Under the pieces are notes generated by a model. The model was not told the DNA's origin and did not search any database. It worked only from the letters and a program-made list of their open reading frames with translations. A stretch of 64,000 bases of DNA from an uncultured Desulfovibrio sp. (GTDB lineage Bacteria; Desulfobacterota; Desulfovibrionia; Desulfovibrionales; Desulfovibrionaceae), in contig CAKTDV010000015.1 in assembly GCA_934546745.1 (NCBI GenBank), forward strand, positions 7,740 to 71,739. The letters run 5' to 3'. A program made the position numbers and the translations under genes. The stretch's first letter is position 1. Each line of letters opens with the position of its first letter. This document shows, piece by piece, positions 34,690-42,294 of this stretch.

Positions 34690-35879
34690 CTCGCGCACAG
34701 TCTCTCCGGGAGGGCTTTACCACCGGCAGTGCCGCGACGGCTGCCGCTGTAGCCGCGCTGCGCTGCCTGCTGCGCGGCGAGCACCCGGAGAGCGTCGTCG
34801 TGTTGCCGCCGCCCCGCGCTGAACTGCGGACGCCGTTACGCATTCCCATAGCGGCCTGCGCCGCGGGCCCCGCGCCCGGCGTTCCCGAAGATCCGGCGGA
34901 AGGCCCCGCCGCCTTGCCGGGAGGCGTGGCCCATGCCGGCGTCATCAAGGATGGAGGCGACGATCCCGATGCCACGCACAACGCCGTCATCTACGCGACC
35001 GTCGCGTTGCTCCCCAAAGCGGAGCCTCCCCGCGCCGCCGTGTTTCTTGAGGCTTCGCCCCTGCCCCTGTTTCTTGAGGGGGGCTTCGGCGTCGGGCGTG
35101 TGACGCTGCCCGGACTCCCCGTACCCGTGGGCCAGCCCGCCGTCAACCCCTCGCCCCGCGAGCAGCTTTGCGCGGCCGTGCGGGAACTGCTGGCGGCCGT
35201 GCCTCCGCCGCCCTCCGCCGCGGGGGTGCTGATCACGCTCTCCGTGCCCGAAGGCCGCGCCATTGCCGCCCATACCTTCAATCCCCGTCTTGGCATTGTG
35301 GGTGGCATTTCCATTCTCGGTACGCAGGGAACCGTCCGTCCTTTCAGCCATGCGGCCTGGCAGGCTTCCATCATACAGGGCATTTCCGTTGCCGGGGCCA
35401 CGCGCTGCCCCGGTCTTGGCATGAGTACCGGACGGCGATCCGAGCGTCTCCTTATGACCCGCTATCCCGGATGGCCCGCCCAATCTTTTGTACAGGTTGC
35501 CGATTTCGCCGCTTTTTCTCTGGAGCACGCGGGACGATCATCGCTGCCGATCCTCGCGTGGGGCTGCTTTTTCGGCAAGGCTGTCAAACTGGCGCAGGGC
35601 CACGCCTCCACCCATGCCAGAGACGCCGTCCTTGACATGACGCGCCTTGCCGGACTGGCCGCCACCTGCGGCGTCGCGCATGCCGCCGCCGTGAGCTCCT
35701 GCAATACCGCGGCCCAGGCGCTGGAACTCCTGCTGGCGGCGGGTTCCCCCGGGCGCCGCGTCCTTGCCGCCGTCGCCCGCGAGGCGGCGTTCACGGCCGC
35801 CCGTTTTGCCGGACGGCCTGTCCGCGTCCATATTTTTGTTGACGGCGGAGACGGTGGATCTGAACTCGCTTCCGCATGA
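34686..35879 (+). CDS. cbiD: Cobalt-precorrin-5B C1-methyltransferase
   Basis: 397 residues. The family start LREGFTTGSAATAAAVAAL, the SVVVLPPPR strand, HAGVIKDGGDDPDATHNA and the ...LAIL-like central region (HTFNPRLGIVGGISILGTQGTV, RPFSHAAW) identify CbiD of the anaerobic (early cobalt insertion) pathway. It methylates C-1 of cobalt-precorrin-5B. It overlaps the epimerase-like gene upstream and cobL downstream by four bases each. An expected substrate pocket motif (GMSTGRRSE) is present. Confidence 0.95.
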   Translation: MTRAQSLREGFTTGSAATAAAVAALRCLLRGEHPESVVVLPPPRAELRTPLRIPIAACAAGPAPGVPEDPAEGPAALPGGVAHAGVIKDGGDDPDATHNAVIYATVALLPKAEPPRAAVFLEASPLPLFLEGGFGVGRVTLPGLPVPVGQPAVNPSPREQLCAAVRELLAAVPPPPSAAGVLITLSVPEGRAIAAHTFNPRLGIVGGISILGTQGTVRPFSHAAWQASIIQGISVAGATRCPGLGMSTGRRSERLLMTRYPGWPAQSFVQVADFAAFSLEHAGRSSLPILAWGCFFGKAVKLAQGHASTHARDAVLDMTRLAGLAATCGVAHAAAVSSCNTAAQALELLLAAGSPGRRVLAAVAREAAFTAARFAGRPVRVHIFVDGGDGGSELASA

Positions 35880-37147
35880 TGCGCTTCGCAAAGGAAAGCC
35901 TGATGCCTCCCGCGTTCCCAAATCCTGTTCACGTGTTGGGCCTTGCCCCGCCCTTTTCTCCCGACGCCCTGCCCCCGGCGATGCTGGCCCTGCTGCGGGA
36001 GGCGCATTGCGTCTGCGGTGGACGCAGGTTACTGGACGGTCTTGCGCCCGCCTTTCCGCGGGCGCGTCTCCTGCCGCTTGCCTCGCCGCTGGAACGCTCT
36101 CTCACCCTTCTTGACAGAGCGCGATTGCGGGAGGAATGCCTTGTTGTGCTGGCCGATGGCGATCCGCTCTTCTTCGGTATCGGCGCGACCCTCGTTCGCC
36201 GCTGGGGTGCCCGCGCCGTGCGTATCCATCCCGCGCCTTCCTGCCTGCAACTGGCGTGCGCCCGCATTGGCCTGCCGTGGCACGACGTGCCCGCCGTGTC
36301 CCTGCACGGGCGCGACGCCCTCCATCCCTTTCTGTCGGCGGCGCTGCGTTGCCGTCCTTTCGGCGTCCTGACAGATGCCCGATCGACGCCCGATGTCCTC
36401 GCCCGCGCGCTGCTGGATCGCGGGATTGGGCATTTCCGCCTCCATGCGTTCGAGGATCTCGGCTTTCCGCATGAAAACTTCTGGCAAGGATCGCTGACCG
36501 AGGCCGCCCGCCACCGTTTTGGCCCGGCCTGTACCCTCCTCCTGCTGCCTGAAGGCGTTCCCCGGCGCCCGTGTCTCGGACTGGACGCCGCCGCGCTTGT
36601 TTCCGACAACGGCTTGATGACAAAGCCTCCCGTGCGGGCGGCGGCCCTTTCGCTCCTGCGTCTCAACCCCGACGCTATTTTCTGGGATGCCGGCGCAGGC
36701 TCCGGCGCGCTGTCCATTGAGGCCGCCTCTCTTCTGCCGGAAGGCCGCGTGTATGCCATAGAGCGTCTCCCCCGCCGTGCCCTTGATATTCAGGAGAACC
36801 GCCGCCGGTGCGGTGCGGCCAACCTCCACGTCATCCTCGGCGAGGCGCCCGGCTGCCTTGCTTCCCTGCCCGTGCCCCACGCCATTTTCGTAGGTGGCGG
36901 CCTCTCAGGGGGGGGGGCCGTGCCGCTTCTGGAGGGTCTGTACGCCCGGCTCGCGTCCGGAGGGCGTCTTGTGGCCGCCTGCGTCCTGATGGACAGTCTT
37001 GGCGCCTGCAGGCAGGCGCTGCGCGCGCTGGCGTCCGCGCCGCCTGTTCTGCTTCAGATCTCCGCTGCCGAAGCCCGTCCCCTCGGCGCGGACTGCCACC
37101 TGGCCGCGTTGAATCCCGTCTTTCTTGTGATGGCTGAAAAGCGCTGA
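35876..37147 (+). CDS. cobL: Fused CbiE-CbiT: precorrin-6Y C5,15-methyltransferase (decarboxylating)
   Basis: 423 residues. The N-terminal half is CbiE (VHVLGLAPPFSPDALPPAML, then ADGDPLFFGIGATLVRRWG, VSLHGRDALHPFLSAALR), a tetrapyrrole methylase acting at C-5. The C-terminal half is CbiT (MTKPPVRAAALSLLRLNP, the SAM loop DAGAGSGALSIEAASL, IERLPRRALDIQENRRRCG, IFVGGGLSGG), which methylates C-15 and removes carbon dioxide. The fusion is common (CobL). The start overlaps the cbiD stop. A long hairpin follows. Confidence 0.95.
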   Translation: MMRFAKESLMPPAFPNPVHVLGLAPPFSPDALPPAMLALLREAHCVCGGRRLLDGLAPAFPRARLLPLASPLERSLTLLDRARLREECLVVLADGDPLFFGIGATLVRRWGARAVRIHPAPSCLQLACARIGLPWHDVPAVSLHGRDALHPFLSAALRCRPFGVLTDARSTPDVLARALLDRGIGHFRLHAFEDLGFPHENFWQGSLTEAARHRFGPACTLLLLPEGVPRRPCLGLDAAALVSDNGLMTKPPVRAAALSLLRLNPDAIFWDAGAGSGALSIEAASLLPEGRVYAIERLPRRALDIQENRRRCGAANLHVILGEAPGCLASLPVPHAIFVGGGLSGGGAVPLLEGLYARLASGGRLVAACVLMDSLGACRQALRALASAPPVLLQISAAEARPLGADCHLAALNPVFLVMAEKR

Positions 37148-37211
37148 TATCAAGTAAAAAAAACGTTCTCCCGGAGGAACTCAGAAGCGACACACTCTGG
37201 GGATGGAGAAC

Positions 37212-37274
37212 GGGCCGGGAAGAAGGGAGGCCGTCTTTCTTTTTAGGGAAGACGGCCTCCCTTCTTCCCGGCCC
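37212..37274. terminator. Very long perfect hairpin between cobL and the next minus-strand gene
   Basis: Arms of 26 bases (37212-37237 and 37249-37274), fully complementary, with an 11-base loop. It lies between convergent genes. No T tract follows on either strand, so it may block transcription or protect 3' ends rather than act as a standard terminator. Confidence 0.65.
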
Positions 37275-37392
37275 GGCCTGTGCGTAAACGTCACGCCCAG
37301 GCGGGCGCGCCGGAGCACGCCGACACGGAAACTCCGTGGTTCAAGGCTCCAACAGCATTTCGGACTTTCCGGCCTCCCATGCCCCGGCGGCG

Positions 37393-37899
37393 CTATACGT
37401 AATCGCCGCGATTGAACTTGAACCTCTCGCTCGCGGCCAGTACGTCCAGACGGTTCACAATATCGCCAAAGCCGGGCATCTGCGCCTCCGCGACAGCCGC
37501 GTTGCGCTTAAGCTCGCCGAGCTTGCCGCTGATACCGTCCAGAAGAGCATAGGCGTCGCGAAGGGATTCCTGACGGCCGGATCCCAGCGTCCGTACATAG
37601 TCGTCCCACATGTCCAGCGCGCCCGACGCCTCGTGGAAGGCGGCCCGCGCCGTTGCGGCGGCCATGGCTGATTCGCCGCCGTCCTCTCCAGCACCGAGAA
37701 GAATCTGGCTGATAAGTTCGGTCTGCGCACCCCCCGGCATGGACGGAGTGCCCTTTTCCGCCTGCGCGGTTCCAGCCTCCAGACGTTCGCTCAAAGCGGC
37801 CTGAAAGGCCTGGGCGTCCCCTTCCGCGGGAGAAGCGCCGCTTTCCTGCAAACCAAGCAGCGCGTCCAGCGACGGATTTTGATCATTGCGAATCTTCAT
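37393..37899 (-). CDS. Protein of unknown function, cytoplasmic, acidic
   Basis: 168 residues. No signal peptide or membrane segment. The first half is low in hydrophobic residues and likely disordered (PAEGDAQAFQAALSERLEAG, AQAEKGTPSMPGG). The second half is helical: DMWDDYVRTLGSGRQESLRDAYALLDGI, then GKLGELKRNAAVAEAQ and GFGDIVNRLDVLAASERFKFNRGDYV. I do not recognise a named family. GGAGG-like GGCGAAGAT precedes ATG. It is a lone gene between the cobL hairpin and the usp leader. Confidence 0.65.
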   Translation of the reverse strand: MKIRNDQNPSLDALLGLQESGASPAEGDAQAFQAALSERLEAGTAQAEKGTPSMPGGAQTELISQILLGAGEDGGESAMAAATARAAFHEASGALDMWDDYVRTLGSGRQESLRDAYALLDGISGKLGELKRNAAVAEAQMPGFGDIVNRLDVLAASERFKFNRGDYV

Positions 37900-38314
37900 C
37901 TTCGCCTCCAGGGTTGGCGTTTATCCGGTGATAAGCAAAAATCGTGCCGAATGAGAAAATCCCTATCCTGGCGTTTTTCCATGATTTTTTGCGAGGATGT
38001 CGCGGCAGATTTTGCCCGCAGGAAGCAGAGAATTCCCGCACGGGAAAAGCTTGCCCACCCTCCGCCCCAACAGGGCGGGAACGCTCCGTTCTTCCCGGAG
38101 AGCGCGTTCCGGCCTCTGCCTTGGGGACAGGGGCTGTGGATTACACACATAGCCTGTCGAAAAGCGCTTGTCTATCCCGGACAAACGCCGTATATTCACA
38201 GGAACCAATCTGTTTGCGCGGCCGCCAGAGCGGTGACATTCTCCCTGTGAAACCGTTCTGCTACGGGCTTCAGAACGCCCATGACAAAACCTGTGTTCCC
38301 CCGGAGGCATTCTC
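37900..38314. other. Intergenic region upstream of the universal stress gene
   Basis: About 415 bases without a convincing gene; short frames exist but lack ribosome sites. A near-consensus promoter stands at 38168-38196. Hairpin-forming GC stretches around 38050-38130 could be transcribed leader. Confidence 0.45.
38168..38196 (+). promoter_or_regulatory. Sigma-70 promoter of the universal stress gene
   Basis: TTGTCT at 38168-38173, 17 bases, TATATT at 38191-38196, 118 bases before the start codon. Confidence 0.7.
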
Positions 38315-38770
38315 ATGAAGGAGATCAAAAAAATTCTGTGCGCCGTCGACCTCTCCGATCACAGCAAGTCCGTGGCCGAATACGCCACCTTACTGGCAAA
38401 GGCGCTGCACGCCAGCGTTGTCGTCGTGTACACGGCTCCCTCTCTGAGCCAGTATGTCGGTTTTCACGTGCCGCCCAACACCATTGAGAATTTTGTGGGC
38501 GAAATCGTGACCGGCGCTGAAAAATCCATGGATGCCTTTGTCGCCGAAAACTTTCCCGATGTGGAGGCCAAGGGTCAGGTGCTCATCGGATATGCCGCTG
38601 AGGAAATTCTCAATCGCGCCAACGAGGAAAACGTCGATATCATCGTTATGGGAACGCACGGGCGCAAGGGTATCGACCGTATTCTCTTTGGTTCTGTGGC
38701 CGAAAAGGTCGTCAAAAACGCCACCATGCCGGTGTTTACCGTGCGTCCTTCGGAAGGGGAGAAAAACTAG
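38315..38770 (+). CDS. Universal stress protein (UspA family)
   Basis: 151 residues. The fold starts with ILCAVDLSDHSKSVAEYATLLAKAL and ends with the ATP-binding pattern GTHGRKGIDRILFGSVAEKVVKNATMPVF (G-x2-G-x9-G-S). The first-strand aspartate of the nucleotide site is present (AVDLSDHS). Such proteins bind ATP and rise under starvation or other stress. GGAGG lies eight bases upstream of ATG. Two hairpins follow before hisC. Confidence 0.93.
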   Translation: MKEIKKILCAVDLSDHSKSVAEYATLLAKALHASVVVVYTAPSLSQYVGFHVPPNTIENFVGEIVTGAEKSMDAFVAENFPDVEAKGQVLIGYAAEEILNRANEENVDIIVMGTHGRKGIDRILFGSVAEKVVKNATMPVFTVRPSEGEKN

Positions 38771-38789
38771 GGCGCGTTCTTTTTGAAAA

Positions 38790-38856
38790 AACGTCCGTTT
38801 CTGGCGGATGCGGGACGAATTTCCGCTGCCCCGGGCGCAAAAAAGACGTTTTTTCC
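38790..38856 (+). terminator. Hairpin with long loop after the universal stress gene
   Basis: GAAAAAACGTC and GACGTTTTTTC form 11-base arms separated by about 45 bases that can pair internally. A T tract ends the right arm. Confidence 0.45.
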
Positions 38857-38944
38857 TCCATGCGCCGGCGGCGCCGCTTTTGAAGCCGTCGTTTGTTCCT
38901 CCTTTCCTTCCCGTTTGCCTTTGAACCGGAGCGAAGCCTCCGTC

Positions 38945-38981
38945 GCCGCCTCCCCGGATCATCAGGGAGGCGGCCTTTTTT
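38945..38981 (+). terminator. Rho-independent terminator immediately upstream of hisC
   Basis: GCCGCCTCCC and GGGAGGCGGC with a 10-base loop, then C and six T. It ends 12 bases before the hisC start codon. Confidence 0.85.
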
Positions 38982-38992
38982 GAGAGACGTCT

Positions 38993-40165
38993 ATGCCCTC
39001 CTTCCCTGTCCGCCCGGAAATTGCGGCCCTCAAGCCCTATGTGCCGGGCAAGTCCATTGAGGAAATCCGCCTGCGGTACGGCCTTGACGAGGTCGTCAAA
39101 CTGGCCAGCAATGAAAATCCCCTTGGTACGCCGCCGCTGGCCGTGGAAGCCATTCGCCGCTGCGCCGCCGCCTCTTTCCGCTATCCCCAGTCCGGTAACC
39201 CGCGTCTGGCGGCCGCCCTGGCCGAACTGCACGGCGTCGATGCCGGGCGTATTGCCATCGGCAACGGATCCGATGAAATTCTCGACATGCTGATTCGTAT
39301 GATGGCCGTGCCGGGACAGGACAATGTCGTCTGCTTTCTTCCCTGCTTCAGCATCTATCCCATCCAGAGCCGTATCTGCGGGGTGGAAATCCGCAGGCAG
39401 CCGCTCAACGACGACTTCAGCTTCAATTTCGACGCGCTGCTGGACAAGGTGACCGACAGGACGCGACTTGTCTTCATTACCACGCCGGACAATCCTTCCG
39501 GCTACTGTCCTCCGCGTTCCACCGTCCTCAGCCTGGCGGAACGCCTTGCGGCCAGGGCCCCCCAGGCCCTGCTGGTCATTGATGAGGCCTATATGGATTT
39601 CGCCGGCGATGATGCCGCCGGGGAAAGCCGTTTTTCCCTGCTGGCAAGCGGTGAGCTGCCGGAGAATGCCGCCGTGTGCCGCACATTTTCCAAAAGCTAC
39701 GGTCTGGCGGGGCTGCGCGTCGGCTATGCCGTGCTTCCCGAGACGCTCGCCCAGTACTATTGGCGAGCCCGTCTGCCCTTCTCCGTCAACATCCTTGCCG
39801 AGGAAGCCGCGCTGGCGGCACTGCGCGACACGGCCTTCCGCGAAGCCACGCTTTCCCTTGTCCGCACGGAGCGCCAGCGCCTGAGCCAGCGCCTGCGCGA
39901 CATGGGTTTTTCCGTCTGGCCCAGCCAGGCGAACTTCCTGCTCTGCCGCCCCGGAGAGGGCGCCCCGGACGCCGCTTCCTGCTGCGAGGCCCTGCTCAGG
40001 AGAGGGTTTATCGTTCGTCCGCTGGACAGCTACAGCTTGCCGGACTACCTGCGCGTCAGCATCGGCACGGAGTGGGAAAACACCGCCTTCCTCGCCGCGC
40101 TGGTGGATGTCTCGCGCGAACGGAGCACGCGGGCACATGATGAAGCCCTCCCCTCCTGTCAGTAA
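38993..40165 (+). CDS. hisC: Histidinol-phosphate aminotransferase
   Basis: 390 residues. A fold-type I PLP enzyme with KLASNENPLGTPPLAVEAIRR, GNGSDEILDMLIR, FITTPDNPSGYCPP and LVIDEAYMDF, the PLP lysine at 234 (CRTFSKSYGLAGLRVGY) and RPLDSYSLPDYLRVSIGT at the end. It transfers an amino group between glutamate and imidazole acetol phosphate in histidine synthesis. The ribosome site is weak (GAGAGA) and a terminator lies just upstream, so expression may depend on read-through. cmk follows after ten bases. Confidence 0.95.
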   Translation: MPSFPVRPEIAALKPYVPGKSIEEIRLRYGLDEVVKLASNENPLGTPPLAVEAIRRCAAASFRYPQSGNPRLAAALAELHGVDAGRIAIGNGSDEILDMLIRMMAVPGQDNVVCFLPCFSIYPIQSRICGVEIRRQPLNDDFSFNFDALLDKVTDRTRLVFITTPDNPSGYCPPRSTVLSLAERLAARAPQALLVIDEAYMDFAGDDAAGESRFSLLASGELPENAAVCRTFSKSYGLAGLRVGYAVLPETLAQYYWRARLPFSVNILAEEAALAALRDTAFREATLSLVRTERQRLSQRLRDMGFSVWPSQANFLLCRPGEGAPDAASCCEALLRRGFIVRPLDSYSLPDYLRVSIGTEWENTAFLAALVDVSRERSTRAHDEALPSCQ

Positions 40166-40175
40166 AGGACGTCCC

Positions 40176-40877
40176 ATGCCTTCGGATAAAAGACAGCCTT
40201 CCACGGAGATTGTCACGCTGGACGGCCCGGCCGGTGTCGGCAAGACGACCCTTGCCCGTAATGTGGCCGAAGCTCTCGGCGTGTTCTATATGGATACGGG
40301 AGCCATGTTCCGCACGCTCGCCCTGCGTCTTGGCCCCGGCGCGGATCTGCGTTCCGCAGAAAGCCTGCGGGATGCCTGCCGCCGGTGCGTCTTCAGCCTT
40401 GAGGGACGGGGAGGAAACACCCGCCTGCTTTGCAATGGCGACGCCATAGGCGAAGAAATACGCACGGAGGACGTGGGGATGCTGGCCTCGCGCATTGCCG
40501 CCGTTCCCGCCGTTCGCGGCGTCCTTCTGGAGGCGCAGCGCGCGCTGGCCGCCGAGGGGCCGCTTGTGGCCGAGGGACGCGACATGGGTACCGAGGTTTT
40601 TCCACAGGCACGCTATAAGTTTTTTCTGGATGCCGCTCCGGAAGTGCGGGCGCAACGACGTCTGCGTGAACTGCGGCAGCGCGGCCAGGAGATGGACGTC
40701 AACGGGCTTGCGGAACAGATTCGCCAGAGGGACGCTCTTGATCGCAACCGTGCCACTGCCCCGCTGCGCCCGGCGGCGGACGCCGTCATTATTGATACGT
40801 CACACCTGGATATCGCCGGCGTGCGGGACGTCATCCTGCGGCATATCAGAGAGAGAAAGAGCCCGCGCCGCGCTTGA
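40176..40877 (+). CDS. cmk: Cytidylate kinase
   Basis: 233 residues. P-loop GPAGVGKTT at 17-25, then MDTGAMFRTLAL, VGMLASRIAAVPAVRGVLLEAQR, VAEGRDMGTEVFPQARYKFFLDA and QIRQRDALDRNRATAPLRPAADAVIIDTS. This is the type 1 CMP kinase, phosphorylating CMP and dCMP. ATG at 40176 follows AAAGGACG; an earlier frame extension overlaps hisC and is unlikely. It is in operon with hisC and closed by a strong terminator. Confidence 0.95.
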   Translation: MPSDKRQPSTEIVTLDGPAGVGKTTLARNVAEALGVFYMDTGAMFRTLALRLGPGADLRSAESLRDACRRCVFSLEGRGGNTRLLCNGDAIGEEIRTEDVGMLASRIAAVPAVRGVLLEAQRALAAEGPLVAEGRDMGTEVFPQARYKFFLDAAPEVRAQRRLRELRQRGQEMDVNGLAEQIRQRDALDRNRATAPLRPAADAVIIDTSHLDIAGVRDVILRHIRERKSPRRA

Positions 40878-40909
40878 ACGCGGCAAAATTTGCCCAGCCC
40901 GCCACATCA

Positions 40910-40944
40910 GGGGCCCGTTCGCCAAGGCGACGGGCCCCTTTTTT
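40910..40944 (+). terminator. Terminator after cmk
   Basis: GGGGCCCGTTCGCC and GGCGACGGGCCCC form a near-perfect stem, followed by six T. Confidence 0.92.
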
Positions 40945-41009
40945 GCATCAAAAAATCCTGCCTGAAGGAAAAAATTGCCGCACGGATTTTTATGCAAAAG
41001 CATAACTTG

Positions 41010-41038
41010 TTGTAATTAAATGGTTTTTATTTTTATGC
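41010..41038 (+). promoter_or_regulatory. Sigma-70-like promoter of the TPR gene
   Basis: TTGTAA at 41010-41015, 17 bases, TTATGC at 41033-41038, in a strongly AT-rich stretch 74 bases upstream of the start codon. Confidence 0.5.
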
Positions 41039-41111
41039 CTGACTTGGCATGAGAGGTGCAGTAGGAAAGGCAAACGCGGGATACCCGCATAAGCCTCTGG
41101 GGAGGATTACC

Positions 41112-41675
41112 ATGGAAAAGACTATCGACTACGAAATCAACAACGAAATGGGCGAATGCTATCTGTTCATGGGCGACTACGACAAGGCCGCCGACTGCTA
41201 CCGCAAGGCTGCCTCCGCGCCCGATTGCGGCGCGGCCCCCTACATGGGTCTGGCGACCATCGCCATTCAGAACGGAGAATATGACAACGCCCTGACCCTG
41301 TACAAAAAGGCCCTTGCCAAAGAAAACAACGCCAAGGCGCATTGCGGCATCGGTCTTGTCCAGATGCAGCTCGGCCACAATGAAGAGGCTTTTGACAGCT
41401 TTGCCGAAACCCTGAAGAGGCTTCCCAGCAATATGGTCGCGCTGAACTGCCTCGTGCGCACTGGCTATCAACTCCAGCGGGTGGAAGAGCTCCTCCCCTA
41501 TCTGGAAGCCGCCCTTGACAGCACCGAGCAGACGGAAGCCGTGCGCGTGGCACTGGCAGGTTGTTTCATGTATCTGGGCCGTAACGACGAAGCCCGCCGT
41601 CATCTCGAAATCGTGCTGGGCTCCAACCCCGAAAACGTGGGCGCCAAAGAAATGTTCGATACCGTAGCGGCCTAG
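41112..41675 (+). CDS. Tetratricopeptide-repeat protein
   Basis: 187 residues made almost entirely of TPR units: NEMGECYLFMGDYDKAADCYRKAASAP, then PYMGLATIAIQNGEYDNALTLYKKALAKE and AHCGIGLVQMQLGHNEEAFDSFAETLKRLP, plus two weaker repeats. TPRs mediate protein binding; the partner is unknown. There is no signal peptide, so it is cytoplasmic. GGGGAGGA lies upstream of ATG at 41112. It is a lone gene with its own promoter and hairpin, and precedes the flagellar cluster by 600 bases. Confidence 0.88.
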   Translation: MEKTIDYEINNEMGECYLFMGDYDKAADCYRKAASAPDCGAAPYMGLATIAIQNGEYDNALTLYKKALAKENNAKAHCGIGLVQMQLGHNEEAFDSFAETLKRLPSNMVALNCLVRTGYQLQRVEELLPYLEAALDSTEQTEAVRVALAGCFMYLGRNDEARRHLEIVLGSNPENVGAKEMFDTVAA

Positions 41676-41688
41676 ATCCGTTGCCTGT

Positions 41689-41723
41689 CAGAGCGGTTTC
41701 GCAACGAGCATGTGACCGCTCTG
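41689..41723 (+). terminator. Hairpin after the TPR gene
   Basis: CAGAGCGGT (41689-41697) pairs with ACCGCTCTG (41715-41723). There is no T tract; it lies 14 bases past the stop. Confidence 0.45.
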
Positions 41724-41916
41724 GCGGACACGGGAGCTGACGGCCGCGCCCAGGCGTCAGGGAAAAGCACGGCGCGTGGGCGGCGTCGCTTGTGAAACTG
41801 AAAAGCGCTAAAAGGAAAATCCGCCAGAGGACGCGGGAGTGGGCGTCCCAGGTTTTTCCGAGGTAAAAAACGCTGCGGGTCCGGCGGCTCCGCATATATT
41901 CAGAACTTTCCCCTCC

Positions 41917-41967
41917 CCACAGATTTCCCGATCCCGGCATGGGTCGGGATCGGGAAATCCTCTGTGG
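41917..41967. repeat. Long hairpin upstream of the flagellar block
   Basis: CCACAG plus ATTTCCCGATCCCG pairs with CGGGATCGGGAAAT plus CTGTGG across an eight-base loop, about 20 pairs with one small bulge. No T tract follows on either strand, so its role is unclear. Confidence 0.6.
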
Positions 41968-42294
41968 AAAAAAGATACACCGGCGGCTTTCTTCCGTCAT
42001 CAGCGGCATGTTGTTCTCCAGCGGCATGCCGCTTGTTTTTTTCTCTCAAGACGTGTCTTTTTGCGCTCCACAGCGCCCGCTATGTCATGATTTGCAAAAA
42101 AGACGGCTTCGCTTTATCATGGATCGGCTTCGCGTCCTGTTCCCCGAAAAGGGGGAAGCGCGGCTCCGCTGGCGCAGGCGGCTTTTCCGTCTTGGCCTGC
42201 ATCTTGCATTTTTTCAGGAAACCGACATTCGTTACGAATAATTGACGCACAGGCTATTCGCGCCCGGCGGGTTCGCACTCCAAGGAAGCAGACG

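Larger units (their letters stand above)
41676..42294. other. Intergenic region between the TPR gene and flhF
   Basis: About 620 bases, the longest gap in the window. It contains two hairpins (41689-41723 and 41917-41967) and several short frames. One short frame (42119-42241, 40 codons, arginine-rich) stands near flhF but has no ribosome site. The flhF promoter must be here; no clear -35/-10 or sigma-54 pair was found. Confidence 0.45.

Noticed and set aside
38860..38883. Short frame MRRRRRF as a leader peptide for hisC
   Set aside because: No ribosome site, and arginine rather than histidine codons, so classical his attenuation is not supported.
42119..42241. 40-codon arginine-rich frame just upstream of flhF
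   Set aside because: No ribosome site, no similarity I can recognise, and the codon use is unlike the neighbours.
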